Below, one piece after another: positions 59,341 to 64,000 of a DNA stretch of 64,000 bases. Position 1 is the first letter of the stretch. Every line of letters begins with the position of its first letter. The stretch spans positions 310,001-374,000 of the forward strand of contig SKCR01029101.1 in NCBI GenBank assembly GCA_019454045.1, in the 5' to 3' direction. The notes beneath the pieces are model-generated. The model was not told the DNA's origin. It saw only the letters and a list, made by a program, of their open reading frames with translations, and did not search any database. Both the position numbers and the translations under genes were made by a program. The stretch is from Zanthoxylum bungeanum (Eukaryota; Streptophyta; Magnoliopsida; Sapindales; Rutaceae).

Positions 59341-61391
59341 TGTTGGAGTTTCTACAGGTCCCAAGATCAAAACTCAAGCATGAATCACAAGTGAATATAA
59401 CGACGGAAGTTACAGAATACTTACATCGATCGGTTGAGCGACGAAGGAGGCAACAAAAACGAAATTCTGCTCACTGCCCCCTGCTCATGTGCGCCCACTG
59501 CAGCAGTTTGGTGGTCTGTTTTGCGCCATTTTCAACAAGAATTTGAAGCTCCAAGCTTCATCATTTGAATCCCGGCTCATGGGTAAACTTCCCTATCACA
59601 TTCGCATTGATCTCGGAGTGTGCTAGCACTCTTGTTTTGCCACAAAACACACTTGCTTCCCTCCATTTTTGCTTCTTAAAAGTCGGCAGTTCACTGCCCA
59701 TTAGAAACCAGAAAATGGCGTGAAGAGAGGAAGAAGAAGAAGAAGAGAGAGAAGGGAAAATGTGATTCATTCAGTTTTGTGTCTTTGTTGTGTATCTAAT
59801 ACACATGAGAAATGAATTTACATTTCATTTCAAACACATTTGGCTTTAATTGCCAACCACACACATCACTCATCACATCAAGTCAACTCAATCAAGTTGT
59901 CAAGTCACATCACTCAAAGTGACAAGTGATTTGACGCTTGATGCGACTAATGATTTGACGCTTGATTTGACGAGCCGCGCTCGAATTCAAAATGCGAATG
60001 CGCTCGTAAATAATCTCGGGCTCGGATTCGCTAATTCTAAATTAACGAATTTTTCGTCGCGTCGTAATTAAATGATTACGCCTAGCAAAATCACTATTCA
60101 CGTCGCTAACGAATTAATTCTAAATTAATTCGCTCGCCCGAATTAAAATCTAATTTTAATTCCGCGTAGAAATCCAATTTCGTTTAATATATCAAATATA
60201 TTAATTAATCGATTAATTCCAAATTAATCATTCTCTCTCTCTCTTTAAATTGATATTTTATCCCAGATAAAATATCTCTGTAATTAATCGCAGATTAATT
60301 TTCTCTCTCATCATATTAATCCCAGATTAACAAAAGTGCGAGTCATACGTCATCGGTGAATCTTTGGGAAGCGACCCATGAGATCCCCGGATATGTTGGC
60401 AGTCAAATCAGTCATCGGACTATCCGAACACGTAAGTACCAAGTACTACGTTATACCGATTTACTAGACAAGGTTGGCTTCTAGCAAAGCACCAAGTCTT
60501 CCCAATTCTCCGGACATATTCTTATAAGAATATTCAACGATCTATATCAAGCGTAGTATACCAATTGTATTGTGTATATCGGCCCAGTATCGGATAGTCA
60601 CGTGCTAGGGCTGGGGCTGGATAAGTGTCTGCCCCGTCCAAAGCACATGTCGGATGTCTGGTAACATAGTCTCTATAATCGGATATTCATGACCTGGTCA
60701 CAATATCCCGATTGGTTGCGCAACACTCAATAGCACTAGTATTATATCCTGCGTGACATCATCTCCACTATGACTGAAGTGATACTTCCGTCTTGACATC
60801 ACACCCAATACACTACGACTCTCTGATAAACCCAGAAGTGGTGTACGCAGAACCGGTTAAAGCCCTGTACCACCAAGACCAAAGTCTATCGATTATCGTA
60901 AGTATTAGCGATGTAAGTCTCAGGTTAAGACTCTACACACCTACCTTGATTTCGGCCTCCCATAGACACATAGTCATAATACCAATGGGATTCCGAGGGG
61001 TCTATCCAGAGCGAAGCTGTTTCCCGTACCATCGGTGAAACACGACCTCCTATCGCACTTGCATAAGTATCCGATACTTATATATATGAGAACTATGCCG
61101 TTGTGCCCTCACAACGCACACAAGTGTAATACTAGCCTATTCTGCATTATCGATGTACAGTCTCGATAATACTCCGGCTAGGGATATTTAATGATTAATC
61201 CTTCGGGGACTGATACTGTCTCATATCATTCTCAGTCCAGGAACTAATCACAGGGACCTCTCTTCATTTATATATCTATGGCGATCTAATCACAAATGAT
61301 GAGAGTGCAATTTCCTTGTCATATAGTTAATTTGCTACAACAACACAATGATCTGTGCAAATAGTGACGCTATGGGTCATTTTGTCCAACA
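59341..61391 (-). repeat. Copia-D 5' LTR
   Basis: 2,051 bp, TGTTGGAG to GTCCAACA, followed by the target duplication CTGAT and then the tail of the outer solo LTR. Confidence 0.92.
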
Positions 61392-61577
61392 CTGATACTG
61401 TCTCATATCATTCTCAATCCAGGAACTAATCATATAGACCTCTCTTCATTTATATATCTATGGTGATCTAATCACAAACGATGAGAGTGCAATTTCCTTA
61501 TCACATAGTTAATTTGTACAACAACACCATGATATGTACAAATAGTGACGCTACGGGTCATATTATCCAACAGGGTT

Positions 61578-61702
61578 CGCTCCTGTGACAATTAGCCCGA
61601 AAGATTCTAAAATGGTGACAGGCCGATTTGTTCGAAAATTTTAATTGATTTAATATGTTATATATGTTACATGCATCTCATGCACCTCATGCATAATATA
61701 TC
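61578..61702 (+). mobile_element. Tat/Ogre leader, right part before gag
   Basis: Continues the leader broken at 49365 ('cgctcctgtgacaattagcccg' parallels 'cgagttcgtaccttatgacta' of an upstream unit). An in-frame TAA at 61694-61696 bounds the gag frame on the left. Confidence 0.7.
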
Positions 61703-64000
61703 ATGTTAACACCCTCTATGTCTCAAAAAGACATCATAGATACCGTTTGGGTTAGAGAAGGGACAAGGCTCATTAAAAGAACAATAACAGTCATGAGTGA
61801 ATCTGGTAATGAGGTATCTCGAATAGGTCAGTTAGAGAACAGTCTCGCCAAGGTCACTGAACAGTTGCAAGCTTTGACTACTGATGTGGCTGGTATGGCT
61901 GTGCCCCGTGCTGGGGGAATTTCTGAGAATGTGAGGCATGAGGAGCCTCCGAATGGGTTGGGGGATGATATCCCCACTTTTGATGATGATATGGCAGAGT
62001 ATGCAGCAGGCAGAGTATCTGGGTCTCAGGCAGAGTTACAGAAACTTCGGGATCAGGTTGAATCGGTTACCCGCAAGATGAGGGGTAAGAATGAGGATTT
62101 GCTGGATTATGACACACTGACTTTCGAGGAACAGTTGCCGGTAAAGTTCAAGATGCCTGATATGGCTAAGTTTAACGGGAATGGGGATCCAAGGGTGCAT
62201 CTCCGACAGTTTGTATCAGTTATGAGTTCAGTTGGCTTATCTCAGCGCCAAGTGCAGAAAATGTTTGGAATGTCGCTTGAAGGAGCTCCCGTGGTATGGT
62301 ACCACAGTTTGGAGAAGAAAGTGGAGGAAGATTGGAGGGAGTTGGCCGATGCTTTCCTGAAGCAGTATGTCCCTGACTTAGAGATCGATCTGTCACTCCG
62401 TGATCTGGAGAATGTTAAGCAGAAAGAAGAGGAGAGTTTTAAGGAGTATGTGGACCGGTGGAGGGGTCAGTTATTGAAAATGAAGACTAGGCCCACAGAG
62501 AAGGACCAGATTAAAATGATTATCAAGGGCACCAGGCCCTCTATTTACAGCAATTTGAGGAGGATGACCTCCATGATTACAGACTTTCGGCAGTTGAGGG
62601 AGACTGTCATGGACATTGAAGATGAAGAGGCGGAAAATAGAAAATTCTATGGTCTGAACAGGAGGCCCATTGGGGGAACATCGGGAGCAAAGCCCGTTTC
62701 TGCTGAGATTTCCGCTAGCCGGAACCGGCAGTTTTCCAACTTGGGAAGACCCATGTCCAAGGTGCTAGAGAAATTGAAGAGGCAATGGCTCTTAAAACCC
62801 TTGGAAGCCAAACCATTACCCAATCCCCTACCATCACATTATAACCTAAGCCTTTACTGTCACTTTCACCAACAAAAGGGCCATGACACCGACAACTACG
62901 CCCGACTCCGCCATGAAATCCAAGACCTGATAGACTCCAAGAAAATACCTGACCCAGAAACAGAACAGCCTGACACACACAGAAACCTCTTACCCAACTA
63001 CCATGCCGTACCACCACCAGCCTATATGATCAATTCTGGCCTCCCAGAAGACCTTTTCCTGAAATCCTTTCACCCTCAAGCCTTTTGCCTGGGAATCTGG
63101 GATAGTACTAGTGAAGATGAATTTGAGCAGGGAAAAAACTTTTGGCTTGATTTCTCTAGCAGTGATGAGGAAGAAGTAAGGGGAATGACGCGCAATGGTC
63201 GTTTCTACAATGATATGGCGGAAAAGGGTAAGGAAGTTTTGACAGATGGTAGAGAAGTGGTTGAGACTGCAGAAAATACTGAAGGGGATATAATGCTGAG
63301 GCAATTGAGGAAGACTAGAGCACAAGTGAGTATCTGGGAACTGTTATGTGCATCTCGGGAGCATAGGCAGGCTATGGTTGAGGCCTTGAGCAAGATTAAG
63401 GTACCGGAAGACGCCAACCCTGCAATGTTTGTTGGGTCGGTTCAGAAAGAAGCTTTGCAGATATCTTTTTCTGAGAATGAACTCCCGGCGGAGGGGAGAA
63501 ATGATAACAGGCCTCTATTTATCAGGGCTGAGGTGAGGGGCAAGATAACTTCATGTGTAATGGTGGATGACGGTTCGTCCATCAATGTGTGCCCGCTAAA
63601 AATTCTGGCGAGATTGGGTATGAAAGCAACAGACTTGGACCCCTCCAGTATGACTATTAAGGCTTATGATGACAGTAAAAGGGGAGTTGAGGGTACCTTT
63701 GTGGCTATGGTCAAGGTAGGACCGATTGAAGATGAGGTCGAGTTCATAGTACTGGACATCCCGGCTACTTTCGCCTTATTGTTGGGAAGGCCTTGGTTTC
63801 ACAAACTTTGGGGCGTGCCTTCCACTTTGCATCAGATGATCAAGTTCCCGTATGAGGGAGAAGTTGTCACCATCCGGGCTGAGTTAGATAATGTCGTGGC
63901 TGCCTTGGAGATACAACCTTTCATGAGGTTTCAGGTGTCAGCTACTTTTGAGGAGTGGGTGGATCCTAGGGTGGCTAGGATTATGGAGAAAATGAAGTTT
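61703..64000 (+). CDS. gag-pro: Tat/Ogre gag-protease polyprotein, open to the window end
   Basis: The first ATG after an in-frame stop is at 61703; a second at 61718 is possible. The frame is open for 766 codons with no stop and leaves the window. Domains in order: a coiled, Gln/Leu-rich N-terminus (residues about 35-60); the gag core (about 150-280; 'KFNGNGDPRVHLRQFV', 'PVVWYHSLE', 'ADAFLKQYV'); a knuckle-like 'CHFHQQKGHDTDNY' near 400, where the last Cys of the C-x2-H-x4-GH-x4-C pattern is Tyr; an acidic stretch near 480-500; the aspartic protease ('VMVDDGSSINVCPL' near 625 and 'LLLGRPWFHKLWGVPSTLHQ' near 695). Gag packages element RNA; the protease cleaves the polyprotein. This is the only retrotransposon protein here without a break. 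Confidence 0.9.
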   Translation, partial: MLTPSMSQKDIIDTVWVREGTRLIKRTITVMSESGNEVSRIGQLENSLAKVTEQLQALTTDVAGMAVPRAGGISENVRHEEPPNGLGDDIPTFDDDMAEYAAGRVSGSQAELQKLRDQVESVTRKMRGKNEDLLDYDTLTFEEQLPVKFKMPDMAKFNGNGDPRVHLRQFVSVMSSVGLSQRQVQKMFGMSLEGAPVVWYHSLEKKVEEDWRELADAFLKQYVPDLEIDLSLRDLENVKQKEEESFKEYVDRWRGQLLKMKTRPTEKDQIKMIIKGTRPSIYSNLRRMTSMITDFRQLRETVMDIEDEEAENRKFYGLNRRPIGGTSGAKPVSAEISASRNRQFSNLGRPMSKVLEKLKRQWLLKPLEAKPLPNPLPSHYNLSLYCHFHQQKGHDTDNYARLRHEIQDLIDSKKIPDPETEQPDTHRNLLPNYHAVPPPAYMINSGLPEDLFLKSFHPQAFCLGIWDSTSEDEFEQGKNFWLDFSSSDEEEVRGMTRNGRFYNDMAEKGKEVLTDGREVVETAENTEGDIMLRQLRKTRAQVSIWELLCASREHRQAMVEALSKIKVPEDANPAMFVGSVQKEALQISFSENELPAEGRNDNRPLFIRAEVRGKITSCVMVDDGSSINVCPLKILARLGMKATDLDPSSMTIKAYDDSKRGVEGTFVAMVKVGPIEDEVEFIVLDIPATFALLLGRPWFHKLWGVPSTLHQMIKFPYEGEVVTIRAELDNVVAALEIQPFMRFQVSATFEEWVDPRVARIMEKMKF

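Larger units (their letters stand above)
51257..61391 (-). mobile_element. Copia-D: complete 10.1-kb Copia-A family element inside a solo LTR of its own family
   Basis: Left (3') LTR 51257-53304, polypurine tract 53305-53318, internal region 53305-59340, PBS 59328-59339, right (5') LTR 59341-61391, perfect TSD CTGAT (51252-51256 and 61392-61396). The two LTRs are visibly near-identical, yet gag-pol is as decayed as in Copia-A. It was therefore probably moved by proteins from another element. Confidence 0.92.
49366..61572 (-). mobile_element. Solo LTR of the Copia-A family, itself split by Copia-D
   Basis: The LTR starts TGTTGGAG at 49366 and breaks at 51256. Its remaining 176 bp are at 61397-61572, ending TTATCCAACA. 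TSD GGGTT at 49361-49365 and 61573-61577 is perfect. Uninterrupted length is about 2,067 bp, a full LTR. No PBS, polypurine tract or internal DNA of its own remains, so it is a solo LTR. Confidence 0.9.
45221..64000 (+). mobile_element. Tat/Ogre-type LTR retrotransposon, 5' half (continues past the window)
   Basis: 5' LTR 45221-48408, Arg-type PBS 48412-48429, leader 48430-49365 and 61578-61702, gag-protease frame 61703-64000. A 12.2-kb block of Copia-family DNA interrupts the leader (TSD GGGTT). RT, RNase H, integrase and the 3' LTR lie outside. The extra ORF1 that many Ogre elements carry before gag is not visible in the 1.06-kb leader. Confidence 0.88.

Overview
The window is eukaryotic plant DNA made almost entirely of nested LTR retrotransposons. 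I see no intact host gene, tRNA, rRNA or CRISPR. The evidence is paired 1.7-3.2 kb LTRs with TG...CA ends, tRNA primer-binding sites (initiator-Met for the Copia-type elements, Asp-like for Athila, Arg-like for the Tat/Ogre element), polypurine tracts, 5-bp target-site duplications (TSDs), and recognisable gag, protease, RT, RNase H and integrase sequence. Athila plus Tat/Ogre elements fit a flowering plant, probably a eudicot. The species cannot be named from this.

Left half (1-44072). A forward Athila element, 'Athila-2', has its 5' LTR split between 5863-5928 and 37510-39357 and its decayed gag-pol at 39491-44072. The LTR is broken by a partial dimer of a Copia family (1-5862) and by a Copia element in minus orientation, 'Copia-A' (5929-37509). 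Copia-A's 5' LTR is split by a minus-strand Athila, 'Athila-1' (15260-37112, TSD GGGGT). Athila-1 is split by 'Copia-B' (19344-31893, TSD TGTAA), and Copia-B by a solo Tat/Ogre LTR (26123-29221, TSD CTAAT). That is five levels.

Right half (44073-64000). Athila-2's integrase is cut by an inverted Athila LTR, 'Athila-3' (44073-45220). That LTR is cut by a forward Tat/Ogre element (45221 to beyond the window), whose leader is split by a solo LTR of the Copia-A family (49366-61572, TSD GGGTT). The solo LTR is itself split by a complete member of the same family, 'Copia-D' (51257-61391, TSD CTGAT). The Tat/Ogre gag-protease frame is open from 61703 to the window end and is the best-preserved coding sequence here.

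Most interesting: Athila-1 is a defective vector. Its reading frame jumps from protease to the integrase C-terminus, so RT, RNase H and the integrase core are missing. In the position where Athila elements keep their extra 3' ORF it carries two sense-oriented cargo ORFs. One is a 147-codon ORF that looks to me like a carlavirus-type cysteine-rich nucleic-acid-binding protein. The other is an intronless, full-length LOG-like (cytokinin riboside 5'-monophosphate phosphoribohydrolase) retrocopy with a single premature stop. I identified both by eye; a profile search is needed to confirm the viral assignment.
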